64,000 nt of DNA, taken from NCBI RefSeq assembly GCF_042453785.1, contig NC_091674.1, positions 26,763,001 through 26,827,000 on the forward strand. Direction: 5' to 3'. Shown here piece by piece: positions 14,641 to 27,106 of the stretch (its first letter is position 1; the number at the start of each line of letters is the position of its first letter). This DNA comes from Malus domestica (taxonomy: Eukaryota; Streptophyta; Magnoliopsida; Rosales; Rosaceae). Below the pieces are notes generated by a model, which was not told where the DNA came from, did not search any database, and saw only the letters and a list, made by a program, of their open reading frames with translations. Position numbers and translations under genes: made by a program.

Positions 14641-17600
14641 CCATTTCCCTTCTATTTTACGTATGAGTTGAGCCTGAAAATACGGAAAAAAAAAAGATAA
14701 AATTGTAGTAATGATCTCTTAATTATTTTTTATTGAAAAAAGATAATAATTGTATATTTTGGTGAATTAAAGGATTAATGATCATGAATTTTTAGGTGAT
14801 GACCGTTTCTACAATTTTCATGAACTTCTTTTTAAGAAAATTGATTTCTCATTTTTGTTTGCATCGAAAATACTACTTTGTAGGGATGTTGCAAAAAATT
14901 GACAATCAATGCCTTTCTTTTGTTTTCCATGATGAAGGAAAATGAATACCAAAGCGTGTTTAGGCATCACTATCCCCTTATTTTTCTGTGTGAAGAAACA
15001 ATTTTCCAAGCTTAGACTTATCAAGCATGGGAATCACAACAGTTTCTCATTCCCAAACCCCCTTTCTCACATACCAAACAGTGTTGGGGACTAGATTAAG
15101 TAGGATAACTCATAATGTATTTTCAGGAATACGGACTTGTTATGCCACGATCCTAAGATATATCAAGGGTCGACACGTGACTCTAGGATGTTGGGGTGCC
15201 AAGAATACGCACAAGATTTACAAATGAATACTAAATTGAAACTCAAAATAAATAATACTAGTGGTGTCTCTCCCACAAATATAGTCAACAATTGTACAAC
15301 AAAATGCACATAACCTTCACTAGAGAGTACTGTGCCCGTAAGCTCTCAAAAAATGACAATCCAAAAGAAATACAAGGAAAGGTACAAGAGTAACCTACTC
15401 AATCCAAGCACTCTGATCTCTGCCTTGCTAACCAAGAAGCACCTTGTATCTACTAAACTCTATCACTTGCACAATGACTCCCTACACCGTGGGAATGGTG
15501 CATCCGTCAAAGCAAAAACCCGGATAAATTGTGAAGCTCGTGTAAGTAACAATAATTGTCGACTAGGGATTTCAATTAATGTGACGCTTGTTTTAATCGA
15601 CGTGTTGGTGAAGAATATTGCTTGCTTGCTTTGGAATCCAGGCAGGAGAAATACAACAAACCTTTACGGAAATTGATCTTATTAAATTTCGTGAAGTGCT
15701 ATATTATATGTTGATCGTATTGGTTGGTTAATATGGTTGGATGCTTATTTTGTATATGAACATGAGGAAAATGAAAATGATCTTTTGCATAGTTTAGCCA
15801 AACTTTAGTAGGTACCAGGTACCAAGCGAGCTCATAGTGCACAGTTTCTTTTAGGTAGTCGAGACTGGCGGTAAAGAGTTTAGGCAAGACGACTAACAAA
15901 AAGGGAAATTTGTGCGATTAAGTTACAAGAGTTATCACTTGGGGTCAAATGGTATAAGTATGGTATAAGATGTACAAGGTTTGGGTGTTTAATTATACAA
16001 ATTAGCGGGTATAGTGAAGGTTCTTTCCATTGCCTTCTTGCATTGTTATTTATAATGACTTAATACCTGATTGTGTATAATACCATGACACTTAATTTAG
16101 CGTGGTCAATTTACTGTGATAAAATTATGTCTCTATGAAGCTGTTGAAGCTCACCCTTTATTAAATGTGAGGATAGAAAGTTTATCCATTTATTTATATT
16201 AATCTTGTAATATTGAGTTATTTTTATAAGAAGAATTTCATTTTTCATCTTGTTTCAATTTTTTAATTCTATTTAACTTTTTAAATCTTAACTCGTGTTC
16301 TAGATTCGATTTTTTTTTTCCTGATTTCAACATGTGACACTATCTATGAGAATCAAATATGAAGTTTTTCACTTACGAGTGAGAAAGATTTTACCAAATC
16401 CACGACAATGGAATTATCATCGACAAAAAATATGATTCAACTTTGAATGCAATCTTTAATTACTACACGACTCAAGTTCAAAAATTCTAAACTAAAAATG
16501 ATTTAAAAATAGAAATGGCTTTTCGTTAACCAAACGGCATCGTTTGCGTGAAAATTCAACAAACGCACCGACTTACTCGCGCGTGAAATTGGCGAATGCA
16601 AAACAGTAAAAAGGCAATAAAAAACCGATCTTATCCAAATGGGCGACACCGTGAAAGAAGGAAAATTTCGTGGTCGAGCAGCCGCGCTTACTGCCAATCT
16701 CCCCACCACAGTAAAAATGGTTGCCCACTAAATGCTAATGATCATCTCCCCATCAAATGTAGGTACCAATTTTTTTTTTTATTCAACGATATCAAACTTG
16801 TTATTTACAAAATTTGAACAGACAATTCATTTTAAAATGAAGAGAATTATTACTGGATTAAAAATTTTAGTACAAGTTTATATTTGAATCACGATTCATT
16901 TTGATTCTGTAACTTTTGATCCTGTCGCGATACTTTAGATAAAAAAAAGAAAGTTAGGGCAATGGTTTATGTATGTATTATTATGGATAGACATTTAAGT
17001 GTGCATTTTACTTGGCATTGATGTAATCATGTGAGTGAGTTATACAATGCATTAGATACACTCGCACATGAGTAAGCAAATGTTGCTCGAGAAATCTTGC
17101 CACAAGATAAATAAGATACTTTGTGATTGTTCCTTAAACATATAGTGAAAATTTCATGTGAAAACACACAATACACTTCCTTCTCAAGGTAATGGGATAA
17201 TACTTCCATGAGCCTTACATCATACATGTTTTTCCTTTCATCCCATATGTATCTTTGCAAAGCGTTATAAGTAGACATGTAGATAATATTTAGATGCTTA
17301 AGAAATTTTTATTTTTTACTTTTATCAAATCAAATCTCTATATATAAAGGCAATAGTCCCTTTTGGGGTCACGGGCTTCACCAAAAAAATTTGAACAACA
17401 ATGCCCTCCAAACCAAAAAGTTCAAAAGCAGCCCAAAATAATAATGTAGGGTATTTTCGTCATATAAACAATGTTTTTAATATTTAATTTTTTTTTGTAT
17501 AGTTTTATTTTTATTTTTATTTATTTATCAATCAATGTTGGAGCGAGAATTAGGTTTAGGACTAGGGGCAAGGTTATTGATATGTATTTATACAATTTTT

Positions 17601-20014
17601 CTACAATGCAACAAAGCGTATATATTTTGAAAAATAAATGGCCATATTTAAACAATGAGATCTAACTGCTACAAAAAGATAAATTATATAACTACAAATA
17701 CGAGATATTAATACCACGAGACATTGTAGCACACCATATTATTGATAAAAACTCAACATATAGAAGTTTTTTCTAAACTTGTAATCAAATCTTACTTAAA
17801 AGCAAAGAAGTGTTTTAAGGCTATAGATAAGTAGATGGGTATTTTAGGAAATTTACCAACAGTGGAATTTTATTGTTTTGCAAGCAACTCCAAGGGTTGC
17901 AGTCCTCTACCCTCGTCGTGGTCTTTTAGGCTAAGTAATTTCTTGTTGGATGTATATAATAATGCTACATGAATGTGACTAATTGAAAGGTCACTTTGTT
18001 GATTAAATATAGTGACCACAATAGTGGTATTTTCTTTTTTTATTGACTGGAAATGTTTAGGAAACGGTAACCAATCTAATTTCAAAATTAGAACATATCA
18101 CAATTTCTTTAAGAACTTACGCAATGATTTTAGTCCTGAAATCATAGTAGTACTTTTCTACATACGTAGCCAATAGTCCAATTAAAAAAATTGACCCCAA
18201 ACAATATTTTTTGTGGGCCTATTTTATGTTTATCCGCATGCAAGGATTAATTTATCCCAAGCCATCTTTAATTTGTTTTTTAAGTTATGAAGGGATGGTC
18301 AAACTTTATTTAAAGAGTTGGTAAATACAAAGACCACTACTATTAAAGGATAACATCGTTTTATAATTTTATTTAAAAAGTTAGGTTTCGTTTTCGGTAC
18401 CTAAGGAATTAGGGTTAAACCCACAAAACCCATTGTAATTACGTTTTAGGCCAAGCTAGTTTATCTAGCTAAAAGGTTGTATATTTGTAGGTTACTCAAT
18501 ATACATAAATAGTTTGTTTCTTTTAAAAGGATTAGCTGGTGGTATCGTCACGATACATTTTTTTATAGGGGACAAAAAGGCTGAAAGAGATATTTCAGCC
18601 TCCTCCTAACTACTATCCCATAATTCACACACGCCAAGAATTAAACCTAGGATGTGCACTGGGAATACGGACTTAGAATTCGTCCCAACCACTGAAGCAC
18701 TCCATAATGATTTTATACATAAATAGTTAGCAAACTCATTTGTAATTTTTGTATTCTTGTGTAGAGAGGATTAGTGGTGGGTTTGGTTATGATTCACTAG
18801 CCTTTGGATGTATATGATGCCAACATATATAGATTATGAATTATAATTTCTCACATGCACAAAAATAAAGAGATTGAAAAAAATTTCTCAATATTGATAC
18901 AAACAATATTTAATTATCGGGTAATTTCACGTCTCACACAATCAAAACTTATTTGATTTATAATTTAGATAAATCGTCTAATTATGTAACATGCCAAACT
19001 AATTAAGGGTGGAATATTACCATAATTATACCAAATTCTGAAAACATCGCATTAATCGGACTTAGGGAAATATATGAAAAAAAATTGAACAAGGACTATT
19101 AGTTGAAGTTGGGCGCAAGACCTGCGGATATGGTTCCATCATAGATAATGAACTAGAATTTCTCATACACAAACATAAAAAAAATTGTCCTTATGTTGAA
19201 ACAATAAACGGTCAATTATAAAATAACTTGGAAGTACGTTTAGGCGATAGTGATATTAACAACATGCACTGAATCTCATCGTAACCGTGAAAAGTTAAGT
19301 AAGTTCAGGCGATAGTGATATTAGATCGGTGACCTCTTGGAAGTTTTCGTGTTGCACCCCCTCCTTTCCTTCAAAAAAAAAAAAAGAAAAGAAAAGAAGA
19401 AGAACAATATAAAATGTTTTATGATGACTAATGATTTAGATCAAAGCATAACAATACATGTTAAACGTACTCAGTGAACAAAAATTATAAATACATAACA
19501 TAAATGGGAGTAAGGAGGTCATTTAATATTACGGTCTAGTCTCATTCTTCTAAACTTACAAATAAGACGATTCTCGACAAAGACAAATTTAAACAACATT
19601 ATTACGTTATTGCTAGCTCATTGTCAGACTCAGTCTACTCTTTCAACTCTTTTAATATAGATAATATCGTTTTTTTTTAAAGAAAAAAAAATGAGAGCAA
19701 GGGGTAGAAATGAAATAAAGATGAAAGGAGTGGCATTATTTAAAGATGAAGGGCACAGCACAGGATTAACGTAAGACCAACCAGGAGTTGCAATCCAAAC
19801 CTTAGTCTCTCTCTCTCTCTTGTTTCTCTCTCTAAATCTCTCCATATCTATCTTCTTCCATCCAAAATTCTTTTCCCAATATTTTCCCACTTTATTTCTT
19901 TCCAATATACTATTTTTCCTTAAATTATTTGGTCAGTTTCGAAACCATTAAAAACTCTCACAAATTCCACCGGTTTCCAACCTAACACAGCTCCTCCTCT
20001 TGGTCACTTTCCCG
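14641..20014. other. Gene-free AT-rich DNA upstream of the TPS gene
   Basis: About 5.4 kb with only short, unrecognised open frames. The one element I can point to is a SINE-like remnant near 18575-18715. The moderately GC-rich patch at 16540-16720 has no convincing coding signal. Confidence 0.5.
18575..18715 (-). mobile_element. Possible tRNA-derived SINE remnant
   Basis: Read on the minus strand, the segment begins CAGTGGTTGGGACG, carries GGTTTAATTCTTGG (a weak tRNA B-box match) and ends near a short A-run. It includes a hairpin with arms GGCTGAAA and TTTCAGCC. The composition and order fit a decayed tRNA-derived SINE, but the promoter boxes are imperfect and no target duplication was found. 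Confidence 0.35.
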
Positions 20015-20104
20015 TATAAAAAAATATCAAACAGACTTACATTCTTTCTCTCATCATATCCATCTATATCTCCGTATCTCTCTCTCTCTCTCTCTCTCTC
20101 TCTG
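20015..20104 (+). promoter_or_regulatory. Probable core promoter and leader start of the TPS gene
   Basis: TATAAA at 20015-20020 is followed by a CT-rich region with a (CT)n run at about 20080-20104, a layout typical of plant transcription starts. The start codon is 1.6 kb downstream. Class II TPS genes commonly have introns in the 5' leader, so the intervening DNA is most likely leader intron. This is inferred. Confidence 0.5.
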
Positions 20105-21677
20105 CGAGTTTGTTCACAGCTCTGTGTTGTACAGTGAGTTCTCTTTTCTGGGTTGCTGAGAATTTAAGGGAAATCAATACTTGTGCTTTTTTGGGTTGTT
20201 GGGGTTTGACTTTATGATTCAGTTTCTCTGCAATGACACGGCTGTTTTCTTCTCTCTTTTCAATATTTTCTCAGCAACCAAACAGAAACTTCTTGTTGTT
20301 GTTGTTTTCTGAATGTGTAAGGTGTTTTTGCAGGCTGAATGTGTAAGGTGTTTTCGCAGGAAACTTGTTCTTCACTGATATCATATAGCTTTGTTGTTGG
20401 ATCAATCCGACTCCCTCTCAGGTTATCCTCATTACTTGTTTCCAATTCTTCCAGTTATGTTTGTTTGCATAGAAAATTTATTTTTTAATCGAGAAAGATA
20501 AAGTCTTTTGCTCAAAGGCTGTGTTTATGCATCATGGTAAATGATAAATCAATAAGATTTTGAGTCTTTAAAATAAAAAATATTTAAAAAAAAACTTTGT
20601 GAATTAAATATGCTGATGAAAAACAGAGCAAAAATTGCAAAAGTTGCTGTGACAAGTAATGGTTTTTGGAATTTAATTTTTACTTGATTTAGTCTGTTAC
20701 GTGAGGATATGAATAATGAACAGAGGTAAGGAGAATCCTATGAATAGTCGAATCAGATATGTATTTGCATTTATTGAAAATTATTCCTTGCTTCCGTTAT
20801 TTTTATGCAGATAAGCTTGATGCATAAGAGTGTGTATATATGAGTTTATTTGGAAGTGCTTTTAAAACGACTGAAAGTGCTTTTGGTGGAATTGTTTTTG
20901 GGCAAGAAGCACCAGATAACTTTTCTGGAATCCGCTTGGATTATTAGCATGGATTGGTTTTAAAAACATTTCACCAAAAGCGATTTCAGTCGTTTCAAAA
21001 GCACTTCCAAAACGATGCATATGTGTGTGTGAAGTCGATGTTTTGTGGACAAAATTTAAACTGCAAGTCTTTTCGATTTCGTGAATAATTCGATTAATAT
21101 TGCTGCTCTGAGAAGTTGATTTGAAGATCATTCTAGTTAATTGAAGATTTTAGAAATGGCTTTGGATGTGAAAAACACTATTTGATGCAGAATCTGCTTT
21201 TAAGTTAATAAACGAGGTATTTATATGCATACATTTTAGTAAACTCCTTCCATTTAATGTTTTTGTATTGTATTTTTTTTAATTACTGTTGTTGTTGTTA
21301 TTTTTCTGTCTATGGGTCTAGATTATGAACTCTTCTTGTTACATTTTAGCAAATTTGCGTATGAATATGGAGAGGCAGAATTAGATCCTAATGGTTATAC
21401 GAATCGCTCTGAAAGAATGGTGTTTTCGTTAGAAATCTGCTCAATCTGCAATGCTTTATGATCTTCTTTGTCTAGATATAGGGATCGGATGCTGCACCAA
21501 TTACTAAATTTTTTCGTTCTTGTGATGATTGATTGAATGTCTGTTCTTAGTATTGCCGGGTTCATCTTAGGTCTTTTGCTGCCTTTCATATAGGTTCTTA
21601 CTTTGCACAAAATCTTGGTTGTAGATTATTTGGAACTCCAAGTCATTAAACTGGCGTAACAGCGCATAACTGCAATC
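20105..21677 (+). other. Inferred 5' leader and leader intron(s) of the TPS gene
   Basis: No coding sequence is visible. The stretch includes a MITE-like inverted repeat (20849-21011). Candidate acceptors occur shortly before the start codon, for example TTGTAG near 21620-21625. Which splice sites are used cannot be decided without transcripts. Confidence 0.45.
20849..21011. mobile_element. MITE-like inverted repeat in the TPS leader region
   Basis: The ends TTTGGAAGTGCTTTTAAAAC and, inverted, TTTGGAAGTGCTTTTGAAAC pair for about 42 bp with few mismatches around a 75-bp centre. The size suits a MITE. I saw no clean target duplication. Confidence 0.65.
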
Positions 21678-24461
21678 ATGTTGTCAAGATCTTGCTTAAG
21701 TTTGTTGGAATTGTCATCTGGGGACATGTTGAATTTTCCTCAGACTCCCAGAAACCTCCCAAGGGTGATGACTCTTCAAGGAGTTATTCCTGATGCAGAA
21801 AGTAGCGACGGCATTAATAATGAAGACATAAATGTTCCTCCTTCGGAAGTATGTGAAAAGAAGATCATAGTGGCGAATTTTCTCCCTCTACATTCTCAGA
21901 AGGATGCAAAATCTGGGAAATGGTGCTTCAGTTTTGATGAGGATGCACTTTCGTTGCAACTCAAAGATGGTTTCCCTTCTGGTACTGTGGTAATATATGT
22001 CGGTTCTCTGAAGGTTGACGTAGAAGCAAGTGAGCAAGAAGAAGTTTCACAGAAACTGCTGGAGGAGTTTAATTGTGTGCCGACATTCCTTCCTTCCGAG
22101 CTGCATAAGAAGTATTATCATGGGTTCTGTAAGCAATATTTGTGGCCTCTCTTTCACTACATGCTGCCCATGTATCCGGACCTTAGTAGTCGCTTTGACA
22201 GGCAACTTTGGCAGGCATATGTTTCTGCTAACAAGAAATATGCCGATAAAGTTATGGAGGTGATCAATCCTGAAGATGATTGTGTATGGGTTCACGACTA
22301 TCACCTTATGCTTCTTCCAACGTTTTTGAGAAGGCGGTTCACACGAGTTAAGCTTGGCTTTTTCCTCCACTCCCCCTTCCCCACATCAGAAATCTACAGG
22401 ACCCTTCCTGTCCGAGATGAAATTCTGAGAGCACTGCTAAATGTAGATTTGATTGGTTTCCACACGTTTGATTATGCTCGCCACTTCCTTTCTTGTTGTA
22501 GTAGAATGCTTGGCCTTGAATATGAATCGAAGCGGGGCTACATTGGACTTGAATATTTTGGCCGCACAGTGTACATTAAGATTCTGGCGGCGGGGATACA
22601 CATGGGCCAACTTGAATCTGCGTTAAATCATCCCTCTTCTTCCATGAAGGCCAAAGAGATTCAAGAGCAGTTCAAGGGGAAGAAAATCATTGTTGGTGTC
22701 GATGACATGGACATATTTAAGGGCATCAGTCTAAAGTTGATGGCCATGGAACAACTTTTGATGCAGCACCTGGAGATGCGGGGGAAGGTAGTCCTGGTTC
22801 AAATTGTAAATCCTGCAAGAAGCACAGGGAAAGATGTTCAGGAAGCGAAAAAGGAAACATATTCAATGACCAGAAGGATAAACCAAGTCTTTGGTTTCCC
22901 AGGCTACGAGCCAGTTGTTTTGATTGACCGTAGCCTTCCCTTTCATGAGAAGGCTGCCTATTATTCCTTGGCAGAATGTTGCATCGTTAATGCTGTAAGG
23001 GACGGAATGAACCTGGTTCCCTACGAGTACATCATTTGCAGGCAGGGTAATCAAAACATCGATAAAGCTGTTGGAGTTGCCTCTGATTCCCCTCGTACAA
23101 GTACACTTGTTGTCTCGGAGTTCATAGGTTGCTCACCATCTTTGAGTGGAGCTATCAGGGTGAACCCGTGGAACATTGAAGCTGCAGCTGATGCACTCAA
23201 TGAGGCCCTCACAATGCCTGATTTGGAAAAGCAGTTGCGGCATGAGAAACATTTTCGGTATGTTAGCTCTCATGATGTGGCTTACTGGTCCCGCAGTTTT
23301 CTACAGGATTTGGAGCGAGCGTGCAAAGATCATTACAGAAAACGTTGTTGGGGAATCGGTTTTGGTCTGAATTTCAGAATTTTGTCGCTTTCTCCAAGTT
23401 TTAGGAAGCTTTCGATTGATCATATCCTCTCTGTATATAAGAGGACAAACAGGAGGGCAATATTTTTGGATTATGATGGAACAATAATGCCTGAATCTTC
23501 TATTGTTAAGACCCCCAGTTCCGAAGTCATTTCTGTTCTGAAAAACCTTTGCAGCGACCCCAAGAACACTGTGTTTATTGTGAGTGGAAGGGGCCAAAGC
23601 TCTCTTAGCGAATGGTTTGCTCAATGTGAGAATCTCGGTATAGCAGCTGAGCATGGATACTTCATAAGGTACGTTCTTACGTGTGCTTATAAATGTAATT
23701 TTATACTTCAATGTGACTCTGGCAATTGTCTATACTAGTATTGATTCTGCGTTCAATTTTATTTTCTCACAGATGGAGTAGTGCATCCAGTTGGGAAACC
23801 TGTTCGTTGGCCATAGATCTCGATTGGAAGCAAATTGCAGAACCTGTGATGAAGTTATATACAGAGGCAACCGATGGCTCCTACATAGAGACCAAGGAGA
23901 GTGCCTTGGTGTGGCACCATCTAGATGCTGATCCTGATTTCGGATCATGCCAGGCCATGGAAATGCTGGATCATCTCGAAAATGTCCTTGCGAATGAGCC
24001 CGTAGTTGTTAAAAAGGGTCAGCATATCGTCGAAGTAAAGCCACAGGTATTGATGTTCTCCGATTTCTTTCCTCACTTTTGCATGTCTCTGTTAGTATAG
24101 TGGCCTAAAGGATGTCGCATTGCTTCTTAAACTGCAGGGAGTTACTAAAGGAATAGTTGCACAGAAAGTTCTTTCCATGATGATTGGTAATGGGAATGCG
24201 CCAGATTTTGTGCTGTGCATCGGGGATGATAGATCAGACGAGGACATGTTTGAAAGCATATCGAGCACAACATATAGTTCATCTCAAGCTGCAGCTCCCG
24301 AGATCTTTGCATGCACTGTCGGACAAAAACCTAGTAAAGCCAGGTACTACCTCGATGATACAGCAGATGTCATCACTTTGCTCAATGGCCTGGCAACCGA
24401 TTCAAGTCTCAGGGCACGGTCCAATTGGGAAATTCAAGTCCCGTTCGAGAATATTATCTGA
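21678..24461 (+). CDS. Class II trehalose-6-phosphate synthase-like protein (TPS9/TPS10 type)
   Basis: Three coding exons (21678-23668, 23773-24046, 24138-24461) join in frame to 862 residues, the usual class II length. The order is a short N-terminal segment with the class II opening (MLSRSC...LPRVMTL), a GT-B glycosyltransferase domain at about 60-550 (VHDYHLMLLP, RDGMNLVPYEY), then a HAD-type phosphatase domain from about 593. The latter has DYDGT (598-602), SGRG and GDDRSDEDMF. Class II plant TPS proteins generally lack measurable synthase activity. They are viewed as regulators linking trehalose-6-phosphate, sugar status and SnRK1. The N-terminus and overall match point to the TPS9/10 branch. 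The ATG at 21678 gives the conserved start and no upstream in-frame ATG fits better. Confidence 0.95.
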
Positions 24462-25493
24462 GATGAATGAGCTGCCACTGTTCGGCAACGTGCCTAGGGT
24501 AGTGAAGAACATCGATGGATGCTGTTCTTCTGATGATACAAGCATACACAAAGGAATCGTTGATTAACTCTTTATGTTTCGATACGCTAACTTATTCTTT
24601 GCATGGTGGAAAGCCGGACATGATGCTGCTCCGGGTGTTTCTTTCGAAGAGAACGATGATCACCGAAGGGTTACTGTGGATTTGGAGACGTCAATGATCA
24701 CGCATGGTTACGCGGTGGCGCCATCAACCAGATGGGCTTTAACTTCTTAGTTCACAGGTTAAAACTTGTTCTTCTTTTCGTCATTAGTAGTCTTCACAGA
24801 TAGATACAAAGGGCATCATTTGTTTGTAAATTTGAACTGGCTTTGTGTTTACATGATACTCTATTTTTTCTTCTTCTTATGAAATCATAGTTTTTACTGA
24901 AAGTTGTCTCTGGCAAATACTTCTTTACATTCTCAATGGAGACGGGAGTGCACTAAATTATTATTTAAAGTACCAAATTACACTTGCAGTGTTCTTTACG
25001 TGTGACTACACAACTATGTGAATCCGGCAAAATCTGAAGAGCAGAGTCTAGTATTTGCCCTCCATTTGATTACCGCTCGACAAAATGCCAATTTTCATTT
25101 TTTGATCTTAATTGTAATCTTAAATGAAACAACGGACTTCAATTCGTTATAGAGTGCTAGTAAAAATTACATTTTGAGAGTGTGGCTAGTTTTGATTGGT
25201 GGGTTTGTAAAAGGATAAAGATTTTTTAGTGCGTCAAGAACATACGTCAGTACAAGTGTCACAATATAGGTAGTTGAATATTTAAAAAATAAATTTTTAA
25301 CTGCTTATAATTTGACACTTGGTGTACCAAAGAATATTTTCGACGAGCTGAATTTTCGACTAAACCCAATTTTCCAAAACACTATTGCCTTTTGTGCTCA
25401 GTCATAAAAGAAAAGGGAAAGGGAAAGCAGAGTCATCGCAGTTGCTGGGTTTTCACTCTTCACAGACCAAGCAAAAACAATAGAAAGTGAAAA
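24462..25493. other. Intergenic region between the TPS and NFD2-like genes
   Basis: The first 400 bp or so are probably the TPS 3' UTR. A stem-forming repeat lies at 25250-25327. The remainder should contain the promoter of the next gene, but I see no clear TATA box. Confidence 0.5.
25250..25327. repeat. Imperfect inverted repeat (78 bp)
   Basis: The left arm GTACAAGTGTCACAATATA pairs with a right arm that, inverted, begins GTACACCAAGTGTCAAATTA. The stem of about 28 bp has small bulges around an AT-rich loop. It could be a MITE fragment. Confidence 0.5.
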
Positions 25494-26697
25494 ATGCCTC
25501 GTCGTCGTTTCGCCCTCGCCGCCGTTTTCGTCCTCGCAATCCTTCCTCATATTCAGGTCTGTTTCTAAACCCTAAACCTCTGTTTGGTTCCTGAGAAAAT
25601 GCACAAGAAAATTAAATACAGATTTATCAAAAGTTCTTTTGTTTCTTTCTTTCATCTCTTTCAGTTTATAGTTTCCGCTGGTGGTTTTGTGCAGGGTTTG
25701 GCGAACGATGAGCAGCACGATCAGATCTCCATACGATCATCGCCGTTCGAAACAGCCCTCGAAACCCTTCAGGTGCAAATTGGGTAAAGTTTCCATCTTT
25801 TTTCCTCTTTCGTTGTGGTCTCGTAATTCTGGATCATTGAATCTGTTTGGTTTCCGAGAAAATTTGAGAAGAGGAAAGGAATTCTTAACCATGTTATCAT
25901 CAGATTGGGACCCTTCACCGGAAGGGCTAAATTTACTTTCCGACAACCAAAAGCGTTATCGATTATACTTGGTAGAAAAACGTAAAAAGGCATGCTTCTA
26001 TGTCATAGAAGCAGTTTATGAGAGGTCTGCTTCTCCATGAATCACTTCAACATGTTTCTTATTAACAACACTGTTAAAAGCGCTTATGAGCACAAGTGCT
26101 TTCTAGAGAAGCAGTCCCATATGGGCACTATTGTGAAACCAAACAAATAGCATAAATATCAAAATTGATTGCATTTACGTGTATCGGTGTATGTGCATAT
26201 GTTTGTTTGTGCGTGTATGTGTGCATGTTGATTGTGTCTCTCTGACATTGGAGAAATGTACTGTTTTTGTGTTTCTTTGTATAATTTTCAGGTATAAGTA
26301 CAAAAAAATTGGTCTCCTGCGCCGTGCCATGACCCATGCCTCCTTCTCCGAAGAGAACAACAAGGCACTGAGCATTTTGGGTGCCAATGTCATAGAAACA
26401 TCGGTCTCTATGAGATCACTTGAAAGCAACCTTGAGATATCTGCAAAAGAGTTGAACCGCCGCATTTCTGATGTCTCGAAAGTAGAATCTTCCTGTGCTG
26501 CTGACGGGAAGCGATTGGGGTTGCATAAGGTGGTTAGAGTCTCTCCCAAGACGGATTCTTCAGCTCCCTTGGTGGTTTGTGGGGCTTTCAGAGCGGTCTT
26601 TGGTGCAATTGCTCTTGATACTGAGAAGGCTGATGATGCTGGAGAATATTTCTGGCGTGTTCATGGTGGCCAAGTTGGAGGAGCTCTTGCAATGTAA
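25494..26697 (+). CDS. NFD2: NFD2-like RNase III-domain protein
   Basis: Three exons (25494-25556, 25695-25783, 26292-26697) give 185 residues, close to Arabidopsis NUCLEAR FUSION DEFECTIVE 2. The first exon encodes a hydrophobic, signal-peptide-like N-terminus (MPRRRFALAAVFVLAILP). The RNase III fold follows, with LLRRAMTHASFSEENNKALSI. Active RNase III enzymes carry a signature like NERLEFLGDAVL; here the corresponding stretch is ENNKALSILGANVI. It has lost the acidic residues, so cleavage activity is unlikely. In Arabidopsis NFD2 is needed for karyogamy; the molecular role is not known. The second donor was placed at GG|GTAAAG rather than the earlier CAG|GTGCAA because it restores the family's spacing and the frame into exon 3. 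Confidence 0.88.
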
Positions 26698-26979
26698 GCG
26701 CAGCTCGCTCCCTATCAGCTCTCAGTAGATATTATGCTAGAGTACTAGCTGCTACTTGTGGGATTTAGTTTAGTACCAGAGGGACTGGTTTGCTGTGATC
26801 TTTCTGTTTGTTAATATGGTTTGACAATATCGGTCATTTGGAATACTTTGTGCCTTTGTCCCTAAACAATATTATGCTACTTGTAATTTCGTACGTGCGA
26901 AAAACATTGTTAATCTAGTATGTTTGTTTGATAAAAGAAAGGGCATTTCGTATTTCAGCTGTACTTTAACTGTGTTTTT

Positions 26980-27106
26980 TTTTTTGTCAAATGATAGATT
27001 TTGTTAGATTAGATGTTAGATTAGCCACTGACGGAGTTCGAACTCACACCGTCATCAAGGGCTCAACTCCTTTCCACTACTGTGGCAAAGAGCCACTTGC
27101 CTTCAA
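26980..27106 (-). mobile_element. tRNA-derived SINE flanked by target-site duplications
   Basis: On the minus strand the element has an A-box-like TGCCACAGTAGTGG, a B-box-like GAGTTCGAACTCC and an A-rich 3' end (a T run at 26975-26985 on the plus strand). It is bounded by 21-bp direct repeats at 26959-26979 and 27107-27127, both starting CTGTACTT, with two differences. That combination is typical of a SINE insertion of some age. Confidence 0.72.

Noticed and set aside
17330-17460. Possible Helitron end (TCTCTATATATAAAGG)
   Set aside because: No matching CTRR 3' end with hairpin and no Rep/helicase coding were found, so the resemblance is too weak.
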